From Stutzerimonas stutzeri (lineage in GTDB: Bacteria; Pseudomonadota; Gammaproteobacteria; Pseudomonadales; Pseudomonadaceae): DNA of 64,000 bases. A program made the translations under genes and the position numbers. Numbering within the stretch: the stretch's first letter is position 1; every line of letters begins with the position of its first letter. Below, piece by piece: positions 27,141 to 35,038 of this stretch. The stretch is from assembly GCF_000219605.1 (NCBI RefSeq), contig NC_015740.1, forward strand, positions 434,001 to 498,000, given 5' to 3'. Under the pieces are notes generated by a model. That model saw nothing but the letters and a program-made list of their open reading frames with translations, did no database searches and was not told the DNA's origin.

Positions 27141-28633
27141 ACTGGCACGGCCTGCTGCCGCTCGGCATCGTACTCAGCTCGCTACTGCCGGGCCTGGTGA
27201 TCTTCGCCCTGCGCGAGGACCAGCAGCGCCTGCGGGTCACGCTCAACCTGCTCGGCGTGACGCTCAAGCTGCTGCTGGTCGGCGGCATGCTCTACGGCGT
27301 CAGCCAGGGCAGCGAGTATCGTTTCAGTGTGCCGCTGCTGCCAGGCGCACCGCTGGTGCTGCAGGCCGATGCGTTGTCACTGCTGTTCGTCGCGCTGTCC
27401 TCGCTGCTCTGGGCGGCCACCACCATCTACGCCATCGGCTACCTGGAAAACTCGCCGCTGCGCTCGCGCTTCTTCGGCTATTTCAGCCTGTGCGTCAGCG
27501 CCACCGTGGGCCTGGCGCTGGCGGGCAACCTGGTCAGCTTTCTGCTGTTCTACGAGCTGCTGACCCTGGCCACGTTCCCGCTGGTGGTGCACCGCGGCAC
27601 GCCGGAGTCGCTGACCGCCGGGCGCGTCTACCTGGCCTATACGGTGGGCGGCGGCACGCTGGTGCTGATGGGTGTGGGGCTGCTGCATAGCCTGGCCGGC
27701 ACGCCGGATTTCCAGGCCGCCGGCTATCTGCTGGAGCAGGTCGACGAGCACGAGGTGCCGCTGCAGGTGGCCTTCGTCCTGCTGATTCTCGGGCTTGGGG
27801 TGAAGGCCGCGCTGATCCCGCTGCATGGCTGGCTGCCGCAGGCGATGGTCGCGCCGGCGCCGGTCAGCGCGCTGCTGCATGCGGTAGCGGTGGTGAAGGC
27901 GGGGGCGTTCGGTATCGTGCGGGTGGTCTATGACGTCTTTGGTGCCGAAGCGCTGACCCGGCTGGATCTCACCAGGCCGCTGCTCTGGCTGGCCGCGGCC
28001 ACCATCCTCTACGGCTCGCTGCGCGCCTTGCAGCAGCAGGAGCTGAAGAAGCGCCTGGCCTACTCGACCATCAGCCAGGTGTCCTACGTGACCCTCGGCG
28101 TCGCGCTGCTCGGACCGATCGCCGCCGTGGGCGGCCTGGTGCATCTGGTGCATCAGGGGTTGATGAAGGTGACGCTGTTCTATTGTGCGGGCAACTTCGC
28201 CGAAACCCTGGGGATTCACCGCATCCGCGAGATGGATGGCGTTGGCCGACGCATGCCCTGGACCATGGCGGCGTTCTCCATCGGTGCGCTGGGCATGATC
28301 GGCATTCCGCCAATCGCCGGCTTCATCAGCAAATGGACGCTGGGCCTCGGCGCGCTGGAGGTCGGACAGGACTGGGTGCTGCTGGTGCTGCTCGGCTCGG
28401 CGCTGCTCAACGCCGCGTACTTCCTGCCGCTGCTGTGGCGCGGCTGGTTCGCCGAGCCGGCCGACTGGCACGAGGACCGATGGGCCGGCGAGCGCTTCGA
28501 GACTCACTGGATGCTGCTGCTACCGCCCCTGCTCACCGCGCTGCTGTCGCTGCTGGTCGGGTTGCTGGCCGCCACGGCGCTCAGCCCGCTGGGCTGGAGC
28601 CAGTTGATCGTCGAGCGGGAGTTCGCCATATGA
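27137..28633 (+). CDS. Proton-translocating antiporter subunit 2 (MrpD/NuoM/L-like)
   Basis: The gene encodes 498 residues with about 14 membrane segments. Conserved charges are present: the TM5 glutamate in FLLFYELLTLATF, the TM7 lysine in GLGVKAALIPLHGWLP, and a further Lys in VAVVKAGAFGI. IYAIGYLENSPLRSRFFGYF resembles the NuoL/MrpA N-terminal class. It may fill the place of the missing MrpA N-terminal part. It has ATGA overlaps on both sides. Confidence 0.88.
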   Translation: MNWHGLLPLGIVLSSLLPGLVIFALREDQQRLRVTLNLLGVTLKLLLVGGMLYGVSQGSEYRFSVPLLPGAPLVLQADALSLLFVALSSLLWAATTIYAIGYLENSPLRSRFFGYFSLCVSATVGLALAGNLVSFLLFYELLTLATFPLVVHRGTPESLTAGRVYLAYTVGGGTLVLMGVGLLHSLAGTPDFQAAGYLLEQVDEHEVPLQVAFVLLILGLGVKAALIPLHGWLPQAMVAPAPVSALLHAVAVVKAGAFGIVRVVYDVFGAEALTRLDLTRPLLWLAAATILYGSLRALQQQELKKRLAYSTISQVSYVTLGVALLGPIAAVGGLVHLVHQGLMKVTLFYCAGNFAETLGIHRIREMDGVGRRMPWTMAAFSIGALGMIGIPPIAGFISKWTLGLGALEVGQDWVLLVLLGSALLNAAYFLPLLWRGWFAEPADWHEDRWAGERFETHWMLLLPPLLTALLSLLVGLLAATALSPLGWSQLIVEREFAI

Positions 28634-30279
28634 GCGCCTGGCTCTGGCTGCTGGTGCCCTTCGCTCCGCTGCTGGGTGCGGCGCTGCTGCCATGGCTGCG
28701 CGAACGCGCCCTGCCATGGCTGTGGCTGAGCGGCCTGCCGGCGCTGCTGGCCGCGCTGCAACCGCCGGTGGCGCTGGAGCTGCCCTGGCTGTGGGAGGGG
28801 GTGCGCTGGGGCGCGGACGATGTCCTGACGCGCGCCTGGCTGGGGTTTTCCGCCGTGCTCTGGACCTGCGCGGCGATCTTCGCCAGCAGCAGCCTGGGCA
28901 ACGGGGCGGGGCGATTGCGCTTCTGGATGTTCTGGCAGCTGGCCGTGGCCGGCAATCTGCTGCTGATCATCGCCACCGATGCGCTGAGTTTCTACCTCGG
29001 CTTCAGTGCCATGAGCCTGTCCGCCTACGGGCTGATCGTCCATCGCGGTGGGCCGGGGCCACGGCGGGCGGGGCGGCTGTACCTGCAACTGGCGATCTGC
29101 GGCGAAATGCTGCTGCTCGCCGGGCTGCTGTTGCGCACCCAAGCCGCCGACCAGGCCTTCGACTTCGCCAGCTGGCAGGCGCAACCGATCGATCATCTGA
29201 CCCTGGCCCTGCTGCTGCTCGGCCTCGGCCTGAAGGCCGGCTTCTGGCCGCTGCACGTCTGGCTGCCGCTGGCCCACCCCGAGGCGCCGGCGCCGGCCAG
29301 CGCAGTGCTCTCCGGGGCGATGCTCAAGGCCGGCATCCTCGGCATCTGGCGCTGCGTGCCGGAGACCGACCCGACGCTGACCGCCTGGAGCATGCCGTTG
29401 CTCCTGATCGGCCTGTTCGGTGCGCTCTATGCCGCGGCGCTGGGACTCTGTGCCGGCAAGTCCAAGGCCGTGCTGGCCTGGTCGTCGGTGAGCCAGATGG
29501 GCTGGCTGCTGATGGTCCTGGCGCTGGCCTGGAGCCTCGAGGCGCCGTCCCCCGCGCTGCTCACGCTGCTGGTGCTGTTCGGCGTACATCACGGGTTGGC
29601 CAAGGGTGCGCTGTTCCTGGCCGCCGGGATGGTGCACGAGGGGCGCCTGCCACGCCCGGGCTGGCTGCTGCTGGTCCTGCCGGCGCTGGCGATCATGGGG
29701 GCGCCGCTGACCAGCGGGGCGGCGGTGAAATACCTGTTCAAGGACGCCCTGCACGACAGCCTTTTCGCCGCCTGGACGCCCTGGCTGACGCTGGCCAGCT
29801 TCGCCACCGCGCTGTTGCTGTTGCGCGCGCTCTGGCTGATGTGGCGCGACCAGCAGCATGCCAGCGCACCACCGGCGGCCGGGCAATGGCTGCCCTGGGC
29901 GCTGCTCAGCCTGGCGTCGGTGGCGCTGCCTTGGCTGTGGTCGGCCCTGCGCGAGCCGTTGCTGGCGGGGTTGTATCCGGCCGGCCTGTGGGCAGCGCTG
30001 TGGCCATTGCTGCTGGCCGTCGTGCTGGCGGGGCTGGCCTGGCAGCGCCACTGGCGTGTGCCGGCGCGCCTGGCCCGGCTGCCGAATCCGGCACTGTCGG
30101 CTTCGCTGGCGCTGACCCGGCTGCTGCGGCAGCCGCCATTGCCCGAGCCGTCGGTCCGCCTCGATGGGAGCCGCTGGCGACAGCGTGAACGGCGCTGGAA
30201 TCGCCGCTGGGAAGGCGGCGCGCTGACCCTCAGCGCCTGGCTGCTGGTGCTGTTGCTCTGGCTGGGCTGGTGGTGGTGA
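28630..30279 (+). CDS. Proton-translocating antiporter subunit 3, lacking the TM5 glutamate
   Basis: The gene encodes 549 residues and is the third NuoL/M/N-type subunit in the operon. Lysines are kept (GLGLKAGFWPLHVWLP and AMLKAGILGIW). However, the segment SFYLGFSAMSLSAYGLIVHRG aligns with SFLLFYELLTLATFPLVVHRG of subunit 2, with Ser in place of the TM5 glutamate. It has a long, Arg-rich C-terminal cytoplasmic tail before a last membrane segment (LSAWLLVLLLWLGWWW). It is the last gene of the antiporter operon. Its stop directly abuts the stop of the convergent SnoaL-like gene. Confidence 0.87.
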   Translation: MSAWLWLLVPFAPLLGAALLPWLRERALPWLWLSGLPALLAALQPPVALELPWLWEGVRWGADDVLTRAWLGFSAVLWTCAAIFASSSLGNGAGRLRFWMFWQLAVAGNLLLIIATDALSFYLGFSAMSLSAYGLIVHRGGPGPRRAGRLYLQLAICGEMLLLAGLLLRTQAADQAFDFASWQAQPIDHLTLALLLLGLGLKAGFWPLHVWLPLAHPEAPAPASAVLSGAMLKAGILGIWRCVPETDPTLTAWSMPLLLIGLFGALYAAALGLCAGKSKAVLAWSSVSQMGWLLMVLALAWSLEAPSPALLTLLVLFGVHHGLAKGALFLAAGMVHEGRLPRPGWLLLVLPALAIMGAPLTSGAAVKYLFKDALHDSLFAAWTPWLTLASFATALLLLRALWLMWRDQQHASAPPAAGQWLPWALLSLASVALPWLWSALREPLLAGLYPAGLWAALWPLLLAVVLAGLAWQRHWRVPARLARLPNPALSASLALTRLLRQPPLPEPSVRLDGSRWRQRERRWNRRWEGGALTLSAWLLVLLLWLGWWW

Positions 30280-30723
30280 TCAGGGCAACGCCTTGTCGGC
30301 GTAGGGGCGGGTATCCAGGCCCAGCTGGGCGCGGAAGCTTTCCATGTCGAACATGGTGCAGATCTCCTGCACCTGCTGCGTCGGGGTGATGGTCCAGAAC
30401 GCCATGGCGGAGATGCTCAGCACCTTGTCGCTGGGCGGGTAGCCGAACGCCGCATGCTCGATGGTGCCGATCAGCGTGCTCCAGGTGACCACCCGGTTGC
30501 CTTCGGCGATGCATTCTTCGACCACCACTTCCAGCTCCGGCATGGCGTGACGGATCTGCCGGACCATGTCGAGAAACTCGGCACTGACCAGCGGCCGGCC
30601 GATAAAGGAGCTCTTGTAGAGAAAATCCTTGCTGTGCAGATGCTCGGCGAGCGCCAGGTGCCCGCGGTTCCAGGTCAGGTCGATGTGCTGACGGACGAGT
30701 TTCTTGCGGTCATCCAGTGACAT
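30280..30723 (-). CDS. SnoaL-like (NTF2-fold) ester cyclase-family protein
   Basis: The gene encodes 147 residues with a SnoaL-like fold: RQHIDLTWNRGHLALAEHLH, MVRQIRHAMPELEVVVEECI and NRVVTWSTLIGTIEHAAFGY. No signal peptide. Such proteins are small hydrolases, isomerases or binding proteins; the substrate here is unknown. It stands between the antiporter operon and phoQ; it may be read through from phoQ only if transcription passes the 76-base gap in the same direction. Confidence 0.82.
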   Translation of the reverse strand: MSLDDRKKLVRQHIDLTWNRGHLALAEHLHSKDFLYKSSFIGRPLVSAEFLDMVRQIRHAMPELEVVVEECIAEGNRVVTWSTLIGTIEHAAFGYPPSDKVLSISAMAFWTITPTQQVQEICTMFDMESFRAQLGLDTRPYADKALP

Positions 30724-30799
30724 GCGCGTTCCATGAGGCTGCAGGTGGCTCGGTAGCGAACTCTAGCAGCGGCCGGGACGCAACGGGAGTGCCGTTCGT

Positions 30800-32197
30800 T
30801 CAGTCGGCGCGCAGCCGTACCTGGAAAGCCGCGCCGCCAAGGGGCGACTCGCCCAGGCTGAGTTCGCCGCCGTAGCTGTCGAGGATGTCCTTGACCACGG
30901 CCAGGCCGATGCCCTGGCCGGGATGCTGGGCGTCGAGGCGTTCGCCGCGACGGATAATCCGTGCGCGCTGGTCCACCGGCACGCCGGGGCCGTCGTCCTC
31001 GATGCCCAGCAGCAGGTCGCCGTCATGCGTGCGGGCGCTGATGCGGATCTGCCCAAGGCACAGCCGGTAGGCGTTTTCCAGCAGGTTGCCGAGCAGCTCC
31101 ATCAGCGCGCCCTGTTCCATCGGTACGACACAGGGCTCGACCAGCTGCACGTCGATCTGCACGCGCTTGTCGCGATAGACCTTGTCCAGCGTGCTGCACA
31201 GGCTGTCGAGCAACGGTCGCAGTTCGACCCGGTGGCGCACCAGGCCGCTCTTGCCGAGGCTGGCACGCTGCAGCTGATAGCCGATCTGCTGGCTCATGCG
31301 CTCGATCTGCGCCTGCATCACCTGCGCCTGCTCGCGGCTTTGGCTCTGCGCCGAGAGCGTCTCGCCGACGCCCTGCAGCACGCTGAGCGGGGTTTTCAGG
31401 CTGTGCGCCAGATCGCCCAGGGAGTTGCGGTACTGCTCGCGCTGGCGACGTTCGCTGTCCAGCAGGCGGTTCAGCGAACGGGTCAGGCGCAGCAGTTCGC
31501 GCGGGTGGTCGTCGCTCAGACGCTCGCGCTGCCCGGCTTCGACCTGGTCGAGTTCGGCGCTGACCCGCTTGAGCGTGCGAAAGCCCCAGGTCAGGCCTAG
31601 CCAGAGCAGCGCCAGCAGCACCAGCAGACCGCTGCCCAGCCAGAGATAGAGCTGCCGGCGAAATTCCTCGAACAGGCTGAGGTACTCGCTGGTCGGCTGC
31701 ATGGTGACGAAGCTGAAGGCGTTGTCGCGGCTGCCGGCCAGGTGCAGTTCTACGTCGTAGACGAAGTACTCCACGCCATCGGCATCGCGCACCCGCAGGA
31801 ATTCGGTGGCGCCGCCCTCATAGCGCGGACGGTAGTCGATGCGCTCGTCGGCAGCCGAGCGGGAATGCCAGATCAGCTCGCCGCGGCGGTCGTAGATGAA
31901 GCCGAGCAGCTGTGCATCCGGCAGGTCGAACTCCTCGTCCGGCAGCCGCTCGGGCATCTGCAGCCGGCCGCCTTCGACCTGGGCGGCGGTGATCAGGGTG
32001 CTGGCATCGGCCGCCAGGCGCTGTTCGATGACCTTCTCGAAGGTCAGGCTGAAGGCGCCCTGCAGTGCGGGCAGCAGTGCCAGCATGAACAGCGCGGCCA
32101 GGCTCGCGGCGCCGAGCATCAGCCGCAGGCGCAGCGACATGGCGCCGGTCAGGCGGGTTCGCACGCGCGCCTGCAGCCGGCGCCAGCGTCGGCTCAT
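30800..32197 (-). CDS. phoQ: PhoQ-type sensor histidine kinase
   Basis: The gene encodes 465 residues. TM1 is around residues 25-45, an acidic periplasmic sensor domain follows (PDEEFDLPDAQLLGFIYDRR, VEYFVYDVELHLAGS), then TM2 (LYLWLGSGLLVLLALLWLGL), a HAMP region and the H-box LGDLAHSLKTPLSVLQG. The ATPase domain has LGNLLENAYRL, EDDGPGV and GQGIGLAVVKDIL. The ATG at 32197 overlaps the phoP stop (ATGA). In Pseudomonas PhoQ senses low Mg2+ and controls PhoP. It is part of the oprH-phoP-phoQ operon. Confidence 0.92.
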   Translation of the reverse strand: MSRRWRRLQARVRTRLTGAMSLRLRLMLGAASLAALFMLALLPALQGAFSLTFEKVIEQRLAADASTLITAAQVEGGRLQMPERLPDEEFDLPDAQLLGFIYDRRGELIWHSRSAADERIDYRPRYEGGATEFLRVRDADGVEYFVYDVELHLAGSRDNAFSFVTMQPTSEYLSLFEEFRRQLYLWLGSGLLVLLALLWLGLTWGFRTLKRVSAELDQVEAGQRERLSDDHPRELLRLTRSLNRLLDSERRQREQYRNSLGDLAHSLKTPLSVLQGVGETLSAQSQSREQAQVMQAQIERMSQQIGYQLQRASLGKSGLVRHRVELRPLLDSLCSTLDKVYRDKRVQIDVQLVEPCVVPMEQGALMELLGNLLENAYRLCLGQIRISARTHDGDLLLGIEDDGPGVPVDQRARIIRRGERLDAQHPGQGIGLAVVKDILDSYGGELSLGESPLGGAAFQVRLRAD

Positions 32198-32871
32198 CGG
32201 CAGCGCTCGGTGAACAGATAGCCGAGGCCGCGTACGGTTTCGATGGGTTTCATCGCGCACTGCGCCTCGAGCTTGCGACGTAGCCGTCCGACCAGCACCT
32301 CGATCACGTTTGGATCGCGCTCCTCGTCGCCGCTGTAGAGCTGTTCCATCAGCCGCTCCTTGGCCACCACCTGCTGCTGATGACGCATCAGGTATTCGAG
32401 GATGCGGTATTCGTAGGCGGTCAGCGCCAGCGGCTCGCCGTTGGCCGTGGCCTGTTTGCGGTTGAGGTCCAGCAGCAGCGGGCCGGCTTCGATGGTGGCC
32501 TGGGTGAAGCCGCTGGAACGGCGCAGCAGGGCGTTCAGCCGGGCTTCCAGTTCCTCGAACTGGAACGGCTTGACCACATAGTCATCGGCGCCGGCCGCCA
32601 GCCCCTCCACCTTGTCCTGCCAGTTGCCGCGGGCCGTGAGGATCAGGATCGGAAAGGTCTTGCCGCGGCTGCGCAGCTGGCGGATCAGATCCAGCCCGCT
32701 GATGCCCGGCAGGCCGAGGTCGATGACGGCAAGGTCATGATTGAATTCATGGGTCTGATACAGCGCTTCTTCGGCATTGGGCACGGCATCGACGATATGC
32801 CCGCTTTCACCGAGCCGCGTCTGCAAGTGGTGACGCAGCAGCGCCTCGTCTTCCACCACCAGCACTTTCAT
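32194..32871 (-). CDS. phoP: PhoP response regulator
   Basis: The gene encodes 225 residues, very close along its length to P. aeruginosa PhoP as I recall it (MKVLVVEDEALLRHHL, LTARGNWQDKVEGLAAGADD). It has D51 as phosphoacceptor, K in VVKPFQFEELEARL, and an OmpR-type winged helix in the C-terminal half ending GYLFTERCR. It activates Mg2+-limitation genes, including its own operon, by binding GTTCAG direct repeats; five such repeats stand upstream of oprH. Overlaps phoQ by 4 bases. Confidence 0.96.
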   Translation of the reverse strand: MKVLVVEDEALLRHHLQTRLGESGHIVDAVPNAEEALYQTHEFNHDLAVIDLGLPGISGLDLIRQLRSRGKTFPILILTARGNWQDKVEGLAAGADDYVVKPFQFEELEARLNALLRRSSGFTQATIEAGPLLLDLNRKQATANGEPLALTAYEYRILEYLMRHQQQVVAKERLMEQLYSGDEERDPNVIEVLVGRLRRKLEAQCAMKPIETVRGLGYLFTERCR

Positions 32872-32894
32872 GTTTTGTGCTCCCAGTGCAAAAA

Positions 32895-32917
32895 ACGGCC
32901 GGGTTCGTCCCGGCCGT
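32895..32917 (-). terminator. Hairpin with T-run between oprH and phoP
   Basis: On the minus strand a 9-bp stem ACGGCCGGG/CCCGGCCGT with a 5-base loop is followed by TTTTTTGCAC. It sits 29 bases after the oprH stop and 24 bases before phoP. As a partial terminator it could set a high oprH to phoP ratio. Confidence 0.8.
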
Positions 32918-32945
32918 CGTTCGACATTCTGTCAGCGAAACGCCA

Positions 32946-33551
32946 TCAGAAGTGATAGTTCAGACCCAGGTAGGCCTGCTTGCTGCTGTGCACGTCGATC
33001 GAGCCCAGCTTGCCGACCCCGCGCTCGGAGACCTCGGTACCGGCGTTGCTGCGCAGGTAGCGGTAACCGGCTTCCACCGAGGTGTTGTCGCCGAGCTTCT
33101 GCAGGATACCGGCCTGCAGGCCGACCAGGTAGCCGATGTCGGTGTCACGGCTGTAGCCCTTGGACTCGTTCTCCAGCTTGGTCAGACCGGCGCTGGCACC
33201 GCCGAACAGGCGGGTGGTGTCGCCCAGCGGGACGAACATGTCGTAGCTGCCGATCAGGTTCTGCTGACGCAGCTTGAGGCTGCTGCCGTAGTCGTCCGAA
33301 ACGTTCTCGTAGGTCATGTAGTAGCGGCCTTCGTCGGTCATCTGACCGGCGCGCACGCCCCAGGTGCCGCTGTTCTTGATCACGTCATCGAAGCGGTTCT
33401 TGCCGTCCATGTTCTGCTTCAGCGAGCTGGAACGGTCGGTATTGACGGTGCTTTCGCCCCAGGTGAAACCGGCGAAGTTCTCGGCGGCATGGGTGCCGAG
33501 GCTGAAGATGCCGAAGGTGGTGGCGATGGCCAGGGTGCTGAGTTTTTTCAT
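32946..33551 (-). CDS. oprH: OprH outer-membrane protein
   Basis: The gene encodes 201 residues. The signal peptide is residues 1-23 (MKKLSTLAIATTFGIFSLGT, cut after HAA). An 8-stranded beta-barrel follows, ending GLNYHF with the C-terminal Phe of outer-membrane proteins. Pseudomonas OprH binds LPS and stabilises the outer membrane when Mg2+ is low. AAGGAG precedes the ATG. First gene of the oprH-phoP-phoQ operon. Confidence 0.93.
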   Translation of the reverse strand: MKKLSTLAIATTFGIFSLGTHAAENFAGFTWGESTVNTDRSSSLKQNMDGKNRFDDVIKNSGTWGVRAGQMTDEGRYYMTYENVSDDYGSSLKLRQQNLIGSYDMFVPLGDTTRLFGGASAGLTKLENESKGYSRDTDIGYLVGLQAGILQKLGDNTSVEAGYRYLRSNAGTEVSERGVGKLGSIDVHSSKQAYLGLNYHF

Positions 33552-33594
33552 CGGTGACTCCTTTTCAGGCAGCGGGATACTGACGGCCCCTAGC

Positions 33595-33647
33595 CTGAAC
33601 GGGTATCACTGAACCCAGACTGAACCTTGCCTGAACCTGCGCTGAAC
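33595..33647 (-). promoter_or_regulatory. Array of five PhoP-box half-sites upstream of oprH
   Basis: On the minus strand GTTCAG occurs exactly five times, at 33642-33647, 33631-33636, 33620-33625, 33609-33614 and 33595-33600. Spacing start to start is 11, 11, 11 and 14 bases. GTTCAG-N5-GTTCAG is the known PhoP-box form, so four copies form overlapping boxes on one helix face, with a fifth slightly displaced. A possible -10 (CAGTAT) lies near 33580. It explains control of oprH-phoP-phoQ by PhoP. Confidence 0.9.
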
Positions 33648-33684
33648 GGATGCCCCATGGGCTGCCATTGGTCGGTCGCGACCT

Positions 33685-34095
33685 TCAGGCCAGCTGTTGC
33701 GGCTGGTCCGGATCGGGCTCTTCGTCGCTGTCGCCGCCGCGCGGCGGATAGCGCTCGAGCAGCGGCGGCTGCTCCTGATCATCGATCCACCACTGCAGTT
33801 CGGCCTCCACGGCGGTATCGGCGGCGATGCCGAGCCGGTTGCGCAGCGGGCACTGTTCGCTTTCGCCGGCAGTCAGGCTGCCGCTCTGGGTGGTCTGGCC
33901 CGTGCCGGCGGTGCCACTGGAGCGGACCTTGAGACGGTAGCGGACCTGCTGGCCGCTGCCCTTGAAGCATAGCGAGAGCGTCAGTCGTTGCTCGGCGGCG
34001 GCGGGCTGCAGGTCGAGGCGGACCTGCACCGGGGCGTCGGTTGTCGCGGCGGCGGCGGCCGCCAGCAGCCAGGGGGCGAGGGTCATGACGAGCAT
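33685..34095 (-). CDS. CsgC/CsgH-type curli chaperone
   Basis: The gene encodes about 136 residues with a signal peptide (LVMTLAPWLLAAAAAATT). A small beta-rich domain follows, with two Cys (LSLCFKGSGQQVRYRLKV and SEQCPLRNRLG), then a disordered acidic/proline tail. Position after csgA and this layout fit the periplasmic CsgC/CsgH chaperones that keep curlin subunits unfolded. The ATG at 34095 is preferred; ATG 34086 is possible. Confidence 0.65.
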   Translation of the reverse strand: MLVMTLAPWLLAAAAAATTDAPVQVRLDLQPAAAEQRLTLSLCFKGSGQQVRYRLKVRSSGTAGTGQTTQSGSLTAGESEQCPLRNRLGIAADTAVEAELQWWIDDQEQPPLLERYPPRGGDSDEEPDPDQPQQLA

Positions 34096-34139
34096 CCTTG
34101 TGGTTCCTGCGAGCCGGTCCGTGGCCTTGGATGATGGTG

Positions 34140-35021
34140 CTACTGCTGGATGATGGTGGCGCTGTTGCCGGTGCCGCTCTGATGAATCGTCGCGACGCCC
34201 GGCAGGCGCGTGTTGTCGTTCGCCGGGAAGCCCTGGCGAATCATCGCCTCGTTGGCGCTGCCCAGCTGCGTGATGGTGGCCTGATGGCCCCAATTGCCCT
34301 GCTCGATGCTAGCCAGGTTGTCGTCGCCGTTCTGGGTCACCGATGCACGGTTCGAAGCAAAACGCTGATCGATGTCCACGCTGTTGCGGTTGCCGGTGGA
34401 CGAGCCGCTGATGACGCCGCCATAGCCGTTCTGGTCGACGGTCAGGCGGTTGTCGTCACCGCTCTGGGTGAAGCTCAGTTCGTTGTGGTAGTCGCCTTGG
34501 TGGATGTCGGCGTCGTTGTAGTTGCCATCCTGCACGAGCGCCAGGCGATTGCCGTCACCCTGCGCGATCTCGGCCTGGTTGCTCACGCCGTCCTGGCTGA
34601 CGCTCAGCCGCGAACCTTCGTAGTAGGTCTGCTGGCTGAAGCTGAGCGAGTTGTTGTCACCGCGCTGGGTGATCTCGGCCACGGCGAAGCCGGTCTGGCT
34701 GCCGCTGAGCTGGTTGCCGTCGCCGGTGCTGCTGGCGGTCAGGGTGTTGGCTCGCCAGGTCTGCTCCAGGGTGGCGACGTTGAGGTTGCCGGTCTGCTGC
34801 AGATTGGCGACGTTGAAATGGCTTTCGCCAACCTGGGTGACACTGGCGTCGTTGAAGTCGCCCTCCTGGCTGACGGCGATGTCGCTGGATTGCACCAGGC
34901 CGATCTGCTGGAGCACGGCGACATTGCCGGTACCCGTCTGCTCCAGCTCGGTGCTGTTCTGCGCCATGACCTGGGTGGCGCCGAAGGCGAGCAAGGTAGC
35001 GATTGCTGCGGGTTTCAACAT
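34140..35021 (-). CDS. csgA: Curlin major subunit, CsgA-like
   Basis: The gene encodes 293 residues. The signal peptide is MLKPAAIATLLAFGATQVMA. About a dozen curlin repeats of the QxGxxNxA type follow, for example LEQTGTGNVAVLQQIGLVQ and IEQGNWGHQATITQLGSANE. It is about twice the length of E. coli CsgA (151 residues), so a longer amyloid core is expected. The ATG at 35021 has GGAG 6 bases upstream. It forms extracellular amyloid fibres. It lies 17 bases after csgB. Confidence 0.85.
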   Translation of the reverse strand: MLKPAAIATLLAFGATQVMAQNSTELEQTGTGNVAVLQQIGLVQSSDIAVSQEGDFNDASVTQVGESHFNVANLQQTGNLNVATLEQTWRANTLTASSTGDGNQLSGSQTGFAVAEITQRGDNNSLSFSQQTYYEGSRLSVSQDGVSNQAEIAQGDGNRLALVQDGNYNDADIHQGDYHNELSFTQSGDDNRLTVDQNGYGGVISGSSTGNRNSVDIDQRFASNRASVTQNGDDNLASIEQGNWGHQATITQLGSANEAMIRQGFPANDNTRLPGVATIHQSGTGNSATIIQQ

Positions 35022-35038
35022 GCGATTCTCCATGGCCT

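Noticed and set aside
28504..30051. A 515-codon minus-strand frame across the third antiporter subunit
   Set aside because: Antisense shadow of a conserved membrane-protein gene; low-complexity Gln/Arg-rich product, no ribosome site or family.
23497..30279. Membrane-bound hydrogenase or formate hydrogenlyase operon
   Set aside because: Subunit order is Mbh-like, but no hydrogenase large or small subunit, ferredoxin or maturation gene is present; cstA and a SnoaL-like gene flank it.
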